Positions 18,197-28,050 are shown, counted from the stretch's first letter. The stretch is DNA of 64,000 bases from Jutongia huaianensis (GCF_014384985.1 NZ_JACRSX010000002.1:62001-126000); one strand, 5' to 3'. Numbers and translations: made by a program. Notes: generated from the letters alone by a model not told the origin.

Positions 18197-19204
18197 ATGC
18201 CTGCATTTGCAACACATGAAATATTTGGCGAGGAAGCACTGGAGGAAACCGGAGGCAGATTATCTGAGCTTGTGCATAAGCATAAGGAGGTGTTCCGGCT
18301 GGGATGTCAGGGACCGGATCTGTTTTTCTTTAATCCCTTTATGAAACATGTCCATCACAAGGTAAATCTGGGAAGCCGTCTGCATACATCAGAGGTGAAC
18401 CGGTTTTTTGAGGTTTATATGGAGGAGCTGTTAGCTCTTTCCAGCAAACAGGGACTGGAGATCGGTATTAGTTATTTTCTGGGATTTATATCTCATTATA
18501 CATTGGACACTCAGATGCATCCCTATATTTTTGCAAAGTCGGGATATCGTCCGGAGGAGCCGGATGCGGCAAGAAAAGCCTTCCCGGCACATCAGCGGCT
18601 GGAGGCGGTGATCGACCGGAAGATGCTGATGGCCAAAAAGGGAATCATGCCTTCCAGTTATTATCCGGAGAAGAGGGTCAAGCTTTCGGAGGCAGAGCTT
18701 TGTGTGGTGGCACGCCTTATGAGCCGGACATTGCAGCGAATTTACCATATCATGATCTTTGATGAGAACATTAAAGCATCATACCGTTGTATGCGGGGTG
18801 TGATCCGGCAGGTGTATGACCATACCGGCAGGAAACGGCAGCAGATCCGGAAATTTGAATCCCAAGTGCTGGGACGGCCGGTGATCGCCAACATGGCAGT
18901 GGCCGATCAGATGCCGGATCCGAGAGATGCTATGAATGACAGGGGCAGACAATGGACAAGTCCCTGGAATCCGGAGGAGACATATCACAGCAGTGTCTGG
19001 GAAATGTATGATGTTGCACTGGAACGGTACCAGGAGTATTATGGACAGGTGGAGTCCCTGCTGTGTGGTCTGCTGCAGCGGATGAAATTTGTGGAACAGC
19101 ACAAGAGCCGTGCCGGCAATGCAAAGCAGTTTCTGGAGGAGAGGATTTCAAAGGTAGTAACCGGTTTGGAAAACAGAAATTATCATACCGGAAAAAATAA
19201 ATAG
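18197..19204 (+). CDS. zinc-dependent phospholipase C-like protein
   Basis: 335 residues. The N-terminal half shows the histidine-rich pattern of zinc-dependent phospholipase C-like proteins: FATHEIFG, then HHKVNLGSRLHTSE, and FISHYTLDTQMHPY. These supply most of the expected zinc ligands. There is no signal peptide, unlike secreted clostridial toxins, so a cytoplasmic or housekeeping role is likely and the substrate is unknown. The start at 18197 is preferred to the in-frame ATG at 18185, because GGAGGAG lies between them at correct spacing. Confidence 0.75.
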   Translation: MPAFATHEIFGEEALEETGGRLSELVHKHKEVFRLGCQGPDLFFFNPFMKHVHHKVNLGSRLHTSEVNRFFEVYMEELLALSSKQGLEIGISYFLGFISHYTLDTQMHPYIFAKSGYRPEEPDAARKAFPAHQRLEAVIDRKMLMAKKGIMPSSYYPEKRVKLSEAELCVVARLMSRTLQRIYHIMIFDENIKASYRCMRGVIRQVYDHTGRKRQQIRKFESQVLGRPVIANMAVADQMPDPRDAMNDRGRQWTSPWNPEETYHSSVWEMYDVALERYQEYYGQVESLLCGLLQRMKFVEQHKSRAGNAKQFLEERISKVVTGLENRNYHTGKNK

Positions 19205-19221
19205 AAGGGCTGGTGAATTTC

Positions 19222-20601
19222 ATGGAACGTGAAAACGCATGGAAAACCTACAAAGAAAAGGACAAAAAAGAACTGGAGCAGCTAAACGGAGATTATATTG
19301 AATTTCTTTCTGTGGGAAAGACCGAGAGAGAATGTGTCAGAGAGACGATCCGGCAGGCGGAGGAGAAAGGATATCAGTCTCTGGAGTTTGTCCTGAAAAA
19401 GGGACAGAAGCTTCAGAAGGGCGATAAAGTTTATGCCGCATATATGAATAAGACCATCGCATTATTCCAGATTGGCGAGAAGCCATTGGAGGAGGGCATG
19501 AATATTCTGGGAGCTCATATTGATTCTCCGCGAATGGATGTGAAGCAGAATCCATTATATGAGACAGAGGATATGGCATATCTGGATACACATTATTATG
19601 GCGGCATTAAGAAATATCAGTGGGTAACACTGCCATTGGCAATCCATGGCGTTGTCGTGAAAAAGGATGGTACTTCTGTGGATGTCTGCATCGGAGAGAA
19701 GCCGGAGGATCCGGTATTCTGTGTGACCGATCTGTTAATTCATCTGGCGGGAGCCCAGATGGAGAAAAAGGCAGCCAAGGTTATTGAAGGAGAGAAGCTG
19801 GATGTACTGGTAGGAAGCATGCCTTTGAAGGATGAGGAGAAGGATGCGGTTAAGAAGGGTGTTCTGGAAATCTTAAAGGAAACCTACGGCATGGAGGAAG
19901 AGGATTTCATGTCGGCAGAGCTGGAGGTTGTTCCGGCAGGCAGAGCCAGAGAGATGGGCTTTGACCGCAGTATGATCATGTCCTATGGACAGGATGACCG
20001 TGTCTGCGCATTTACTTCCCTGGCTGCTATGCTGGAGACGGAGTCTGTCGATAAAACGGCATGCTGTCTGCTGGTGGATAAGGAAGAGATCGGAAGTGTG
20101 GGTGCCACAGGAATGCAGTCTCATTTCTTTGAAAATGTAGTAGCGGAGCTGTTAAATCTTCAGGGAGATTATAACGAACTGAAGCTCAGACGTTGTATGG
20201 CACACAGCCGTATGCTTTCCTCTGATGTGAATGCGGCTTACGATCCTTTGTTTGCGGATGCATTTGAAAAGAGAAGTGCTTCCTTTATGGGCAGAGGTGT
20301 TGTTTTCAGTAAATTTACGGGATCCCGTGGAAAGTCCGGCTCCAATGATGCTAATGCAGAATATCTTGCAGCACTTCGTAAGATCATGGATGACAATCAG
20401 GTCAATTACCAGATGGCAGAACTTGGAAAGGTCGATATCGGCGGTGGCGGAACAATTGCGTATATTCTGTCCCTGTATGGTATGGAAGTGATCGACAGCG
20501 GTGTGGCTGTTTTGAACATGCACGCTCCTTGGGAGGTTACCAGCAAGGCGGATGTATATGAGGCATATAAATGTTATATGGCATTTTTAAAGGATGCCTG
20601 A
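19222..20601 (+). CDS. M18-family aminopeptidase
   Basis: A cytoplasmic metallo-aminopeptidase of 459 residues. Metal-ligand motifs are visible: GAHIDSPRMD, with the first histidine and aspartate, YGQDDRVCAFTSL, DKEEIGSVGATGMQ, with the catalytic glutamate pair, and HAPWEVTSKAD near the end. These fit the M18 dinuclear zinc family, which trims N-terminal residues from peptides. The start is uncertain: ATG at 19222 has GAAGGG 12 bases upstream, while GTG at 19213 has it only 3 bases away. It lies 17 bases after the previous gene. Confidence 0.9.
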   Translation: MERENAWKTYKEKDKKELEQLNGDYIEFLSVGKTERECVRETIRQAEEKGYQSLEFVLKKGQKLQKGDKVYAAYMNKTIALFQIGEKPLEEGMNILGAHIDSPRMDVKQNPLYETEDMAYLDTHYYGGIKKYQWVTLPLAIHGVVVKKDGTSVDVCIGEKPEDPVFCVTDLLIHLAGAQMEKKAAKVIEGEKLDVLVGSMPLKDEEKDAVKKGVLEILKETYGMEEEDFMSAELEVVPAGRAREMGFDRSMIMSYGQDDRVCAFTSLAAMLETESVDKTACCLLVDKEEIGSVGATGMQSHFFENVVAELLNLQGDYNELKLRRCMAHSRMLSSDVNAAYDPLFADAFEKRSASFMGRGVVFSKFTGSRGKSGSNDANAEYLAALRKIMDDNQVNYQMAELGKVDIGGGGTIAYILSLYGMEVIDSGVAVLNMHAPWEVTSKADVYEAYKCYMAFLKDA

Positions 20602-20655
20602 TAGAGAAAATTCCGGGAGTCAGAACAGGACTCACAAAATATACAGCAATGACAG

Positions 20656-20681
20656 GGCAAAACATCGGTTTTGCCTTTTTT
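20656..20681 (+). terminator. intrinsic terminator after the aminopeptidase gene
   Basis: Stem GGCAAAAC (20656-20663) with GTTTTGCC (20668-20675), loop ATCG, followed by six T residues. It also meets the 3' end of the small minus-strand gene. Confidence 0.88.
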
Positions 20682-20820
20682 AACACCCACAGAACAGATT
20701 ATAGCCCAGGATCAGACAGAGCACGATAATGCAAAAAGCAAGAAAGTCATTACTTAAAAATGCCATGATCGTCATACCAATGGCGATCCAGAACAATATA
20801 AAACCGAGCATTCGTTTCAC
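20680..20820 (-). CDS. 46-residue small membrane protein
   Basis: A short open frame on the minus strand. The GTG start at 20820 is preceded by AAAAGGAGG with a 6-base gap, an excellent ribosome site. The protein starts VKRMLGFILFWIAIGM and has two hydrophobic segments (about residues 5-20 and 28-43) separated by LSNDF, then ends NLFCGC. Small two-helix proteins with this sort of MK-GF-LFW start occur in Clostridia, as I remember, but I know no function. It faces the aminopeptidase gene and is divergent from the Asp23-family gene. Confidence 0.7.
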   Translation of the reverse strand: MKRMLGFILFWIAIGMTIMAFLSNDFLAFCIIVLCLILGYNLFCGC

Positions 20821-20986
20821 AGGCAGCCTCCTTTTGAAAGATTCCTCACAAGAAAAAGGTTTCTTTTTTGAATAGAATAGGGTATACTATAGAATATGTT
20901 ATTATGCTATGATTTTGAACATTTTTCTGGAATCATTGAAAAGATGACCGGATGAGATAGACTTTATAAAGAATGGAGGATGGACT

Positions 20987-21346
20987 ATGAAAGGTAAAAT
21001 GAGTAATGAAATGGGAGATATCACCATTGACCGCGAGGTTCTTGCCAAATATGCAGGATCTGCCGCTACCGAGTGCTTTGGTATTGTCGGTATGGCATCC
21101 GTCAATGTGAAGGATGGTATGGCAAAGCTTTTAAAGAGAGAGAATGTCAGCCGTGGAGTAAATGTCACGGTGATCGACAATAAGATCCATATTGAGCTTC
21201 ATGTGATCGTAGCGTATGGTGTGAGTATTCGTGCCGTGGCACAGAATATTCTGGAAAATGTTCGCTGCCGCGTAGAGACATACACGGGAATGGAAGTAGA
21301 AAGTATCAGTGTTGCAGTAGAAGGTGTAAGGATTGTGGATGACTGA
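20987..21346 (+). CDS. yloU: Asp23/Gls24-family envelope stress protein (YloU-like)
   Basis: 119 residues, the usual length. The family is abundant near the membrane and linked to envelope stress; it often precedes the fatty-acid kinase gene. Motifs include GDITIDREVLAKYAGSAA, CFGIVGMA, and VIVAYGVSI with the closing VEGVRIVD. The ATG has GGAGG upstream. The order yloU-fakA(yloV)-recG matches B. subtilis. Confidence 0.9.
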   Translation: MKGKMSNEMGDITIDREVLAKYAGSAATECFGIVGMASVNVKDGMAKLLKRENVSRGVNVTVIDNKIHIELHVIVAYGVSIRAVAQNILENVRCRVETYTGMEVESISVAVEGVRIVDD

Positions 21347-21391
21347 TAAGATTCCCTGTCTGATGGAAATAATCTCTAGGAGGAAGAAAAA

Positions 21392-23074
21392 GTGAGTGTT
21401 GAGAGAATAGATGCGTTAATGATGAAAAAATGCTTTTTGGCAGGAGCAAAGGCATTAGAGGCCAGAAAGGATTACATTAATGAATTAAATGTCTTTCCGG
21501 TACCGGATGGAGATACCGGCACCAATATGACTATGACCATTATGGCGGCTGTTCGTGAGATCAATAAGATCACAGACGTGACGGTTGACAATCTGTGTAA
21601 GGCAATGTCCAGTGGTTCCCTGCGTGGAGCCAGAGGTAACTCCGGTGTTATCTTATCCCAGATCTTCCGTGGTTTTACTAAGGAGTTAAAGGGATTGGAG
21701 TATCTGGAGGTCACCGATCTTGGTAACAGTATCCAGCATGCGGCAGATACGGCGTACAAGGCTGTTATGAAGCCGAAGGAGGGTACGATCCTGACAGTGA
21801 TCAAGGCAGGAGCAGAGAAATCCGTAGAGCTTCTGATGGAGGGCGAATCCCAGGATATGGTTGCCTTCGCAGAGGAAGTGGTAGCCTATATGGAGGATAC
21901 CCTCAAGCGTACACCGGATATGCTTCCTGTACTGAAGCAGGCGGGTGTAGTTGATTCCGGCGGAGAGGGACTGATGACCTTTGTATGCGGTGCACTTGCT
22001 GCGCTGCAGGGCAAGGAAGTGGATCTGGACATTTCCGGTGTAGATGCGAAGGCATCTCCGGCTATCACTACCGGCAGTTCTGAGGATGCGGCAGATATTA
22101 AGTTTGGTTATTGCACAGAATTTATCATTATGCTGGAGCGGGATCAGGATAAGGTAGAGAAAGAGCTGAAGGCATATCTTCAGGATATCGGTGACTGCGT
22201 TGTAGTTGTAGCCGATGATGAGATCGTGAAGGTTCATGTGCATACCAATCATCCGGGTCTGGCATTTGAAAAGGCACTCACATACGGTTCTCTGACCAGC
22301 ATGAAGATTGATAACATGCGCGAGGAGCATCAGGAAAAGCTGATCCGTGATGCAGAGACTGTGGCAAAGCAGCAGGCAGAGGAGGATCAGAGAGAAGACG
22401 AGCCGAAGGAGCATAAAGCAGATGGATTTGTGGTAGTTTCTGCCGGAGACGGTCTCAGTGATATCTTTAAGGATCTCGGCGCTGATGAGGTGATTGAGGG
22501 TGGCCAGACTATGAACCCGAGTACGGAGGATATTCTGCAGGCAGTAGAGAAGGTGCCGGCCGATACGGTATATATCCTGCCAAATAATGGCAACATTATT
22601 CTGGCAGCAGAGCAGGCAAGAAATCTTACCGAGGACAAAAAGGTTGTTGTGATCCCTTCCACCAATATCCCACAGGGAATTGCTGCAATGATCAATTTTA
22701 TGCCGGGACAGCCGGCAGAGGAAAATACACAGCAGATGACAGAGGAGATGGGCAACGTAAAGTCCGGCCAGGTCACATATGCGGTTCGTGATACCCGGAT
22801 GGATGGTCAGGAGATCAAGCAGGGCGATTACATGGGTATTGCAGACAAAAAGATCGTTGCTGTGGAAAAGAGCCTGCCGGAAGTAACCGTAGAGCTTGTG
22901 GAAGGTATGATCGATGAGGAGAGCGAGCTGGTCAGCCTTTATTATGGTGCAGATGTGACAGAGAAGGATGCAGAGGCAGTCGCTGATCTGATCTTAAAGG
23001 ATCATGATGATCTGGAGGTTGAAGTTCAGTATGGTGGACAGCCGGTATATTCTTACTTTGTATCCGTTGAATAA
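21392..23074 (+). CDS. fakA: fatty acid kinase subunit FakA (YloV/DAK2 family)
   Basis: Phosphorylates fatty acids held by a FakB carrier, feeding exogenous or recycled acyl groups into phospholipid synthesis. The 560-residue protein has the N-terminal DhaL kinase domain with NVFPVPDGDTGTNM and RGARGNSGVILSQ, whose aspartates bind the magnesium-nucleotide, a middle domain (VHVHTNHPGLAFEKAL), and a C-terminal DegV-like part (ILPNNGNIILAA, IPSTNIPQG). It begins with GTG after AGGAGG at 21379-21384. No FakB gene is seen here. Confidence 0.9.
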   Translation: MSVERIDALMMKKCFLAGAKALEARKDYINELNVFPVPDGDTGTNMTMTIMAAVREINKITDVTVDNLCKAMSSGSLRGARGNSGVILSQIFRGFTKELKGLEYLEVTDLGNSIQHAADTAYKAVMKPKEGTILTVIKAGAEKSVELLMEGESQDMVAFAEEVVAYMEDTLKRTPDMLPVLKQAGVVDSGGEGLMTFVCGALAALQGKEVDLDISGVDAKASPAITTGSSEDAADIKFGYCTEFIIMLERDQDKVEKELKAYLQDIGDCVVVVADDEIVKVHVHTNHPGLAFEKALTYGSLTSMKIDNMREEHQEKLIRDAETVAKQQAEEDQREDEPKEHKADGFVVVSAGDGLSDIFKDLGADEVIEGGQTMNPSTEDILQAVEKVPADTVYILPNNGNIILAAEQARNLTEDKKVVVIPSTNIPQGIAAMINFMPGQPAEENTQQMTEEMGNVKSGQVTYAVRDTRMDGQEIKQGDYMGIADKKIVAVEKSLPEVTVELVEGMIDEESELVSLYYGADVTEKDAEAVADLILKDHDDLEVEVQYGGQPVYSYFVSVE

Positions 23075-23096
23075 TAAAGTGAAAGAAAAGGTATGT

Positions 23097-25145
23097 GTGA
23101 AGAATATGCAGTTATCTGACAGTATTCGTGAAATTAAAGGAATTGGGGAGAAGAGCGAGAAGCTTTTTGCCAAGCTGGGTATCAGTACGGTAGAAGAGCT
23201 TCTCTTCTTTTACCCAAGAGAATACGAAATCGTAGAAAATATACGTCCCATCAATGAGGTGAAGGAGGGACATATTGTGGTGGTCAGCGGGACTCTTGGA
23301 AGTAAGCCGAGACTGCAGTATGTCCGCAATTTAAAGATTGTCAGCACCTTTCTGCGGGATGCCAGCGGACAGCTTGAAGTGACGTGGTTTAATATGCCGT
23401 TTATCATGAAGACTCTTCGTATGGGAACCAGATATATTATGCGGGGGCGTGTGATCAACAAAAACGGCAGATACCGCCTGCAGCAGCCGAAGCTTCTTTC
23501 GGAGGAGGAGTATCATAAGCTTTTAAAAAAGCTTCAGCCGGTATATCCGCTGACGGCGGGGCTGACAAATCACGCCGTCAGCAAGGCTGTGGGCAGTGCA
23601 TTGAAGGAGGTAGATCTGACCGGGGATTATCTGCCTCTGGAAATGCGTAAAAAATATAATCTGATCCTGCGCAAGCAGGCGGTTCATGCGATTCATTTTC
23701 CAAAGGACAAGGAAGAATATATGCAGGCGCGCCGGCGGCTGGTATTTGAAGAATTCTTCTTTTTTGCGCTGGCACTCCACCAGATGAAGCAGGGAAAGCA
23801 TCAGAAGCCGTCGCCTTATGAGATGAATACGTTTGAGCTGCCGGAAAAGCTCATGGACAGGCTGCCGTTTGATCTGACCGATGGGCAGAAGAGAGCATGG
23901 GGGGATATCCGGCAGGATCTGACTTCCAGTGTGGTAATGAATCGTCTGATCCAGGGAGACGTGGGTTCCGGTAAGACCATCGTGGCAGTGCTGGCTCTTC
24001 TTGCTTGTGTGGAAAATGGCCATCAGGGTGCGATCATGGTGCCCACTGAGGTTTTGGCAGAGCAGCATTTAAAGACTTTTCAGGAATATCTGGGGCCTTT
24101 TGATATCCGGGTTGATCTGCTGGTGGGCTCCATGACCGCTTCTCAGAAGCGCCGTGTTTATGAAGCTCTGGAGATGGGGATGACAGATATTGTCATCGGA
24201 ACCCACGCGCTGATCCAGGAGAAGGTTCACTATAAGGATCTGGCATTGGTGGTGACCGATGAGCAGCACCGGTTTGGTGTGCGGCAGAGAGAGGAGTTTT
24301 CCCAGAAGGGTCTGGAGCCTCATATGCTGGTTATGAGTGCGACGCCGATACCGAGGACATTAGCCATTATCCTGTATGGCGATCTGGATATTTCTGTGAT
24401 CGACGTGATGCCGTCAGATCGTCTGCCCATCAAAAACTGTGTGGTGGGAACCTCTTACCGTCCGAAGGCATATGAGTTTATTGAGGCACAGGTGCGGCAG
24501 GGACACCAGGTGTATATTATCTGCCCGATGGTCGAAGAAAGCGAAAATATGGAGGCAGAAAATGTCACCGATTATACGGATACCATAAAAGGAATATTGT
24601 CTCCTTCTATTCGTGTAGAATGTCTCCACGGCAAAATGAAAGCAGGAGCAAAAAATGATATTATGGAGCGTTTTGCTGCCGGAGAGATTGATGTGCTGGT
24701 ATCCACCACGGTCATTGAGGTGGGCATCAATGTCCCGAATGCTACGGTGATGATGGTGGAAAATGCCGAGCGGTTTGGTCTGGCACAGCTTCATCAGCTC
24801 CGGGGACGCGTGGGAAGAGGAAGTGCACAGTCCTATTGCATCTTTATGGCGGGGAACAGCTCCCGGGAAACCATGGAACGGTTAAATATTCTTGGGGGAT
24901 CCAATGATGGTTTTTATGTGGCGGAGCAGGATCTCAAGCTCCGTGGTCCGGGTGATCTGTTTGGAATCCGCCAGAGCGGGGAACTTAATTTTGCGTTGGC
25001 AGATATTTATCAGGACGCAGGAATCCTGAAGGACGCCAATGAAGCGGCAGCGATGTATACGAAGGACGATATTTTGAATCTGTGCAAGAAATATGAAGGG
25101 CTTCGGAAACGGATCATGGCCTATACCGATGATATATTTCTGTAG
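23097..25145 (+). CDS. recG: ATP-dependent DNA helicase RecG
   Basis: A 682-residue branch-migration helicase acting at stalled forks and Holliday junctions. The N-terminal wedge domain begins IREIKGIGEKSEKLFAKLGI; the helicase core has LIQGDVGSGKTIVA (Walker A), TDEQHRFGVRQRE (DEQH box), SATPIPRTLA and QLRGRVGRG. An upstream in-frame ATG would run back into fakA; GTG at 23097 is chosen because AAGG lies 5 bases upstream, with ATG at 23106 as an alternative. It starts 22 bases after fakA. Confidence 0.95.
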   Translation: MKNMQLSDSIREIKGIGEKSEKLFAKLGISTVEELLFFYPREYEIVENIRPINEVKEGHIVVVSGTLGSKPRLQYVRNLKIVSTFLRDASGQLEVTWFNMPFIMKTLRMGTRYIMRGRVINKNGRYRLQQPKLLSEEEYHKLLKKLQPVYPLTAGLTNHAVSKAVGSALKEVDLTGDYLPLEMRKKYNLILRKQAVHAIHFPKDKEEYMQARRRLVFEEFFFFALALHQMKQGKHQKPSPYEMNTFELPEKLMDRLPFDLTDGQKRAWGDIRQDLTSSVVMNRLIQGDVGSGKTIVAVLALLACVENGHQGAIMVPTEVLAEQHLKTFQEYLGPFDIRVDLLVGSMTASQKRRVYEALEMGMTDIVIGTHALIQEKVHYKDLALVVTDEQHRFGVRQREEFSQKGLEPHMLVMSATPIPRTLAIILYGDLDISVIDVMPSDRLPIKNCVVGTSYRPKAYEFIEAQVRQGHQVYIICPMVEESENMEAENVTDYTDTIKGILSPSIRVECLHGKMKAGAKNDIMERFAAGEIDVLVSTTVIEVGINVPNATVMMVENAERFGLAQLHQLRGRVGRGSAQSYCIFMAGNSSRETMERLNILGGSNDGFYVAEQDLKLRGPGDLFGIRQSGELNFALADIYQDAGILKDANEAAAMYTKDDILNLCKKYEGLRKRIMAYTDDIFL

Positions 25146-25275
25146 GAAATTTACGTCAACTGAGAGCTTTCATTTTTGCAGAGGGTGCATTGCGGAAATG
25201 GTATTGATATGGTAACATTAAACAGAGTAAATCGTGTGTTTGGCAGAAATACAGATAGAAAATGAGGATAAAGAG

Positions 25276-26412
25276 ATGGTAGTAGATTTAAAAGAGAGCA
25301 GAGAAAAAATTGACAAGATCGACAGAGAGATCACCAGACTGTTTGAGGAACGTATGGAGGTGGCAAATGATGTGGCTGCCTACAAGCGCAGTACCGGTAA
25401 AAAGGTCTATGATCCAGAGCGGGAGCAGCAGAAGCTGGACACGCTGCGCGGTTATGCCAGTACAGAATTTAATGAGACAGCTGTAGAAGATCTTTTTCGT
25501 CAGATCATGTCTATCAGCCGCAAATACCAGTATCAGAAACTGGGACCGGGAGCGGCAACCATTCCATTTCAGCAGGTGGATGCGCTAGATGTGGATGAAG
25601 ATACCAGAGTGGTATATTTCGGAGAGCGTGGAGCCTTTTCTGAGCAGGCAATGTTAGAATATTTTGGGGACAGGATCACAGCCTTTAACAAGACAACGTT
25701 TCGTGATGTTATCGAGACTGTAGCAAACGGTGAGGCGAAATATGGTGTTGTACCCATTGAAAATACATCTACCGGAAGCATTACGGACATTTATGATCTG
25801 CTGGTAGAGCACGATATTACCATTGTGGCAGAGCATGTGGTTAAAGTGGAGCAGGCTCTTCTGGGAGTACCGGGAGCAAAGACGGAGGATATCAAAGAGG
25901 TATATTCTCATCCACAGGGACTGCTGCAGTGCGCACCGTTTCTGGAGGAACACGGGATCCAGGGGATTGAGTATGCCAGCACGGCGGGGGCAGCGAAAAA
26001 GGTTGCGGAGGAGAAGGAAAAGACGCATGGGGCGATCGCCAGTACCAGGGCAGCAGAGGTGTTTGGTCTGGATGTGCTGCAGGAGCGGATCAATTACCAG
26101 AGCACGAATTTTACCAGATTTATTATCATTTCCAATCAGAAGGTGTTCTTAAAGGATGCCAATAAGATCAGCGTGGCATTTGAGGTAAAGCATGTGCCGG
26201 GAGCACTCTATAATATGCTGGCAAACTTTTATTATAACGAAATGAATCTCACCAAGATCGAATCGAGACCACTTCACGGAAAGAAATGGGAGTATCGTTT
26301 CTTTGTGGATCTGGAGGGAAATCTGAATGAATCGGCGGTAGAAAATGCGCTGGCAACTATGCATGAATGTGCAAGTAATTTGAAAGTGCTGGGAAACTTT
26401 GAGACGAAATAA
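25276..26412 (+). CDS. pheA: bifunctional chorismate mutase/prephenate dehydratase PheA
   Basis: Catalyses the two steps from chorismate to phenylpyruvate in phenylalanine synthesis. The 378 residues divide into an AroQ-type mutase (about 1-90: SREKIDKIDREITRLFEERM), a dehydratase core (VVYFGERGAFSEQA, PIENTSTGSITD, STNFTRF), and a C-terminal ACT domain with IESRPLHGKKWEYRFF, the feedback site for phenylalanine. The ATG at 25276 is preferred over 25234 because it gives the usual N-terminus. No attenuator was recognised in the 130-base upstream gap. Confidence 0.95.
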   Translation: MVVDLKESREKIDKIDREITRLFEERMEVANDVAAYKRSTGKKVYDPEREQQKLDTLRGYASTEFNETAVEDLFRQIMSISRKYQYQKLGPGAATIPFQQVDALDVDEDTRVVYFGERGAFSEQAMLEYFGDRITAFNKTTFRDVIETVANGEAKYGVVPIENTSTGSITDIYDLLVEHDITIVAEHVVKVEQALLGVPGAKTEDIKEVYSHPQGLLQCAPFLEEHGIQGIEYASTAGAAKKVAEEKEKTHGAIASTRAAEVFGLDVLQERINYQSTNFTRFIIISNQKVFLKDANKISVAFEVKHVPGALYNMLANFYYNEMNLTKIESRPLHGKKWEYRFFVDLEGNLNESAVENALATMHECASNLKVLGNFETK

Positions 26413-26431
26413 ACAGGAAAATGGTGTAGAG

Positions 26432-28033
26432 ATGAAAAAGGGACAGATTGTAGAAGGAATCGTAGAGCGTGTAGACTTTCCCAATAAAGGGACAGTGATC
26501 GTAGAGGAGAAAGCGGAGAACGGAGAAATCACAAAGCACCGTGTCGAGGTAAAGGGCGTGATTCCGGGCCAGAAGGTGCGTTTATCCATCAAAAAAGCAA
26601 GAAAAGGCAAAGCAAAGGGAATGCTGCGGGAGATTCTGGAAAAATCTTCTATAGAAACGGCACAGCCGGAGTGTCCGCATTTTGGGACATGTGGCGGCTG
26701 CAGCTATCAGACGATTCCCTATGAAAAGCAGTTAGAATTAAAGAAAAATCAGGTGCTGGATCTGCTGCATCCGGTATGTGATGGAATTTCTGATTTTGTC
26801 TTTGATGGGATTTTGCCAAGTCCGAAACAGTGGGAGTACCGCAACAAAATGGAGTTTTCTTTTGGGGATGAGATTAAAGATGGTCCGTTAACTTTGGGAC
26901 TGCATAAAAAAGGAAGCTTTTATGACATTCTTCATGTGAGCGGTTGTCGGATTGTCCATCCGGATTTTACAAAAATTCTCGATGGAGTCCGCGATTATTG
27001 TGCGGAGAACAATCTGCCGTATTATCACAAAAACAGTCATGAAGGAATTCTTCGTCATCTGCTGGTGCGTCGTGCAGAGTCGACCGGAGAACTCCTGGCA
27101 GCGCTGGTCACCTCATCCCAGTATGATGACGCCGCAATGGAACAGCATCTGCGGAATCTGTCTGATATACTGTTAAAGCTACCGTTAGAGGGGACAATTG
27201 CGGGCTTTCTGCATATCGTCAATGACAGCCTGGGTGACGTGGTAAAAAGCGACGAGACCCATATCATTTATGGAAAAGACTGGTTTATGGAAAATGTGCT
27301 GGGACTGCAGTTCCGGATCACACCATTTTCCTTCTTTCAGACCAATACAAAAGGAGCAGAGGTGCTTTATCAGCGGGCGAGAGATTATGTGTTGAGCGGG
27401 GCAGCGGGCCAGTCGTCCGGTGATGTTGCACAAAGCATAGAGACAGGAGAGTTAGCTGATAATTCCGGACAGAGTGGGGAGACAGGAGAGTCATCGGAAG
27501 ATTCTGTACTAAAAAGCGGTCTGTCCGGAAAAACGGTCTTTGATCTTTACAGCGGTACCGGAACCATTGCCCAGATCCTTGCCCCGGTGGCCGGTCATGT
27601 GATCGGTGTCGAGATCGTGGAAGAGGCAGTAGAAGCCGCCAAAGAAAATGCAGCACTCAATGGCCTGACAAACTGTGACTTTATTGCCGGGGATGTACTC
27701 AAGGTGATCGATGAAATCGAAGAAAAACCGGATTATATTGTATTAGATCCGCCCCGGGACGGAATCCATCCAAAGGCTTTGCAGAAGATCATAGATTACG
27801 GCGTACCGGAAATCGTGTATATATCGTGTAAGCCGACGAGTCTGGCGAGGGATCTGGTGGCGCTGCAGGAGAGTGGGTACCGGGTGAAGCGGGTGAGCTG
27901 CGTGGATATGTTTTGTTCGACGGTACATTGTGAGACGGTATGCCTTTTGTCCAAACTCCATGAAGCGAAACATCATGTGAATGTGACACTTGATATGGAT
28001 GAGATGGATTTGACAGCTGCGGAGAGGCGCTAA
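26432..28033 (+). CDS. rlmD: 23S rRNA (uracil-C5)-methyltransferase, tail lost by frameshift
   Basis: RlmD/RlmCD-type SAM enzymes make 5-methyluridine in 23S rRNA. Seen in order: an N-terminal TRAM-like domain (KGQIVEGIVERVDFP), the iron-sulfur cysteines in CPHFGTCGGCSYQ, the SAM core FDLYSGTGTIAQ, LDPPRDGIH, and the catalytic cysteine in ISCKPTSLARDL. A Ser/Gly/Glu-rich stretch at 27394-27513 is inserted before the SAM motif. The frame stops just after TAAERR, but a well-formed C-terminal tail of Lachnospiraceae RumA type continues in another frame from 28083. The catalytic part is complete, so it may still work. Confidence 0.85.
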   Translation: MKKGQIVEGIVERVDFPNKGTVIVEEKAENGEITKHRVEVKGVIPGQKVRLSIKKARKGKAKGMLREILEKSSIETAQPECPHFGTCGGCSYQTIPYEKQLELKKNQVLDLLHPVCDGISDFVFDGILPSPKQWEYRNKMEFSFGDEIKDGPLTLGLHKKGSFYDILHVSGCRIVHPDFTKILDGVRDYCAENNLPYYHKNSHEGILRHLLVRRAESTGELLAALVTSSQYDDAAMEQHLRNLSDILLKLPLEGTIAGFLHIVNDSLGDVVKSDETHIIYGKDWFMENVLGLQFRITPFSFFQTNTKGAEVLYQRARDYVLSGAAGQSSGDVAQSIETGELADNSGQSGETGESSEDSVLKSGLSGKTVFDLYSGTGTIAQILAPVAGHVIGVEIVEEAVEAAKENAALNGLTNCDFIAGDVLKVIDEIEEKPDYIVLDPPRDGIHPKALQKIIDYGVPEIVYISCKPTSLARDLVALQESGYRVKRVSCVDMFCSTVHCETVCLLSKLHEAKHHVNVTLDMDEMDLTAAERR

Positions 28034-28050
28034 AGGTCCGGGGGACCTTT
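28032..28050. repeat. small perfect inverted repeat inside the rlmD break
   Basis: AAAGGTCC-GGG-GGACCTTT, an 8-bp perfect inverted repeat. It lies exactly where rlmD changes frame, inside a G/C-rich stretch (about 28021-28080) with the related words GCGGAGAGGCG and GCGGAGCG on either side. This looks like a small inserted palindromic element that broke the reading frame. Confidence 0.55.

Noticed and set aside
25146..25275. Attenuator or T-box before pheA
   Set aside because: No specifier-like stem, no T-box motif and no terminator hairpin could be found in this short gap.
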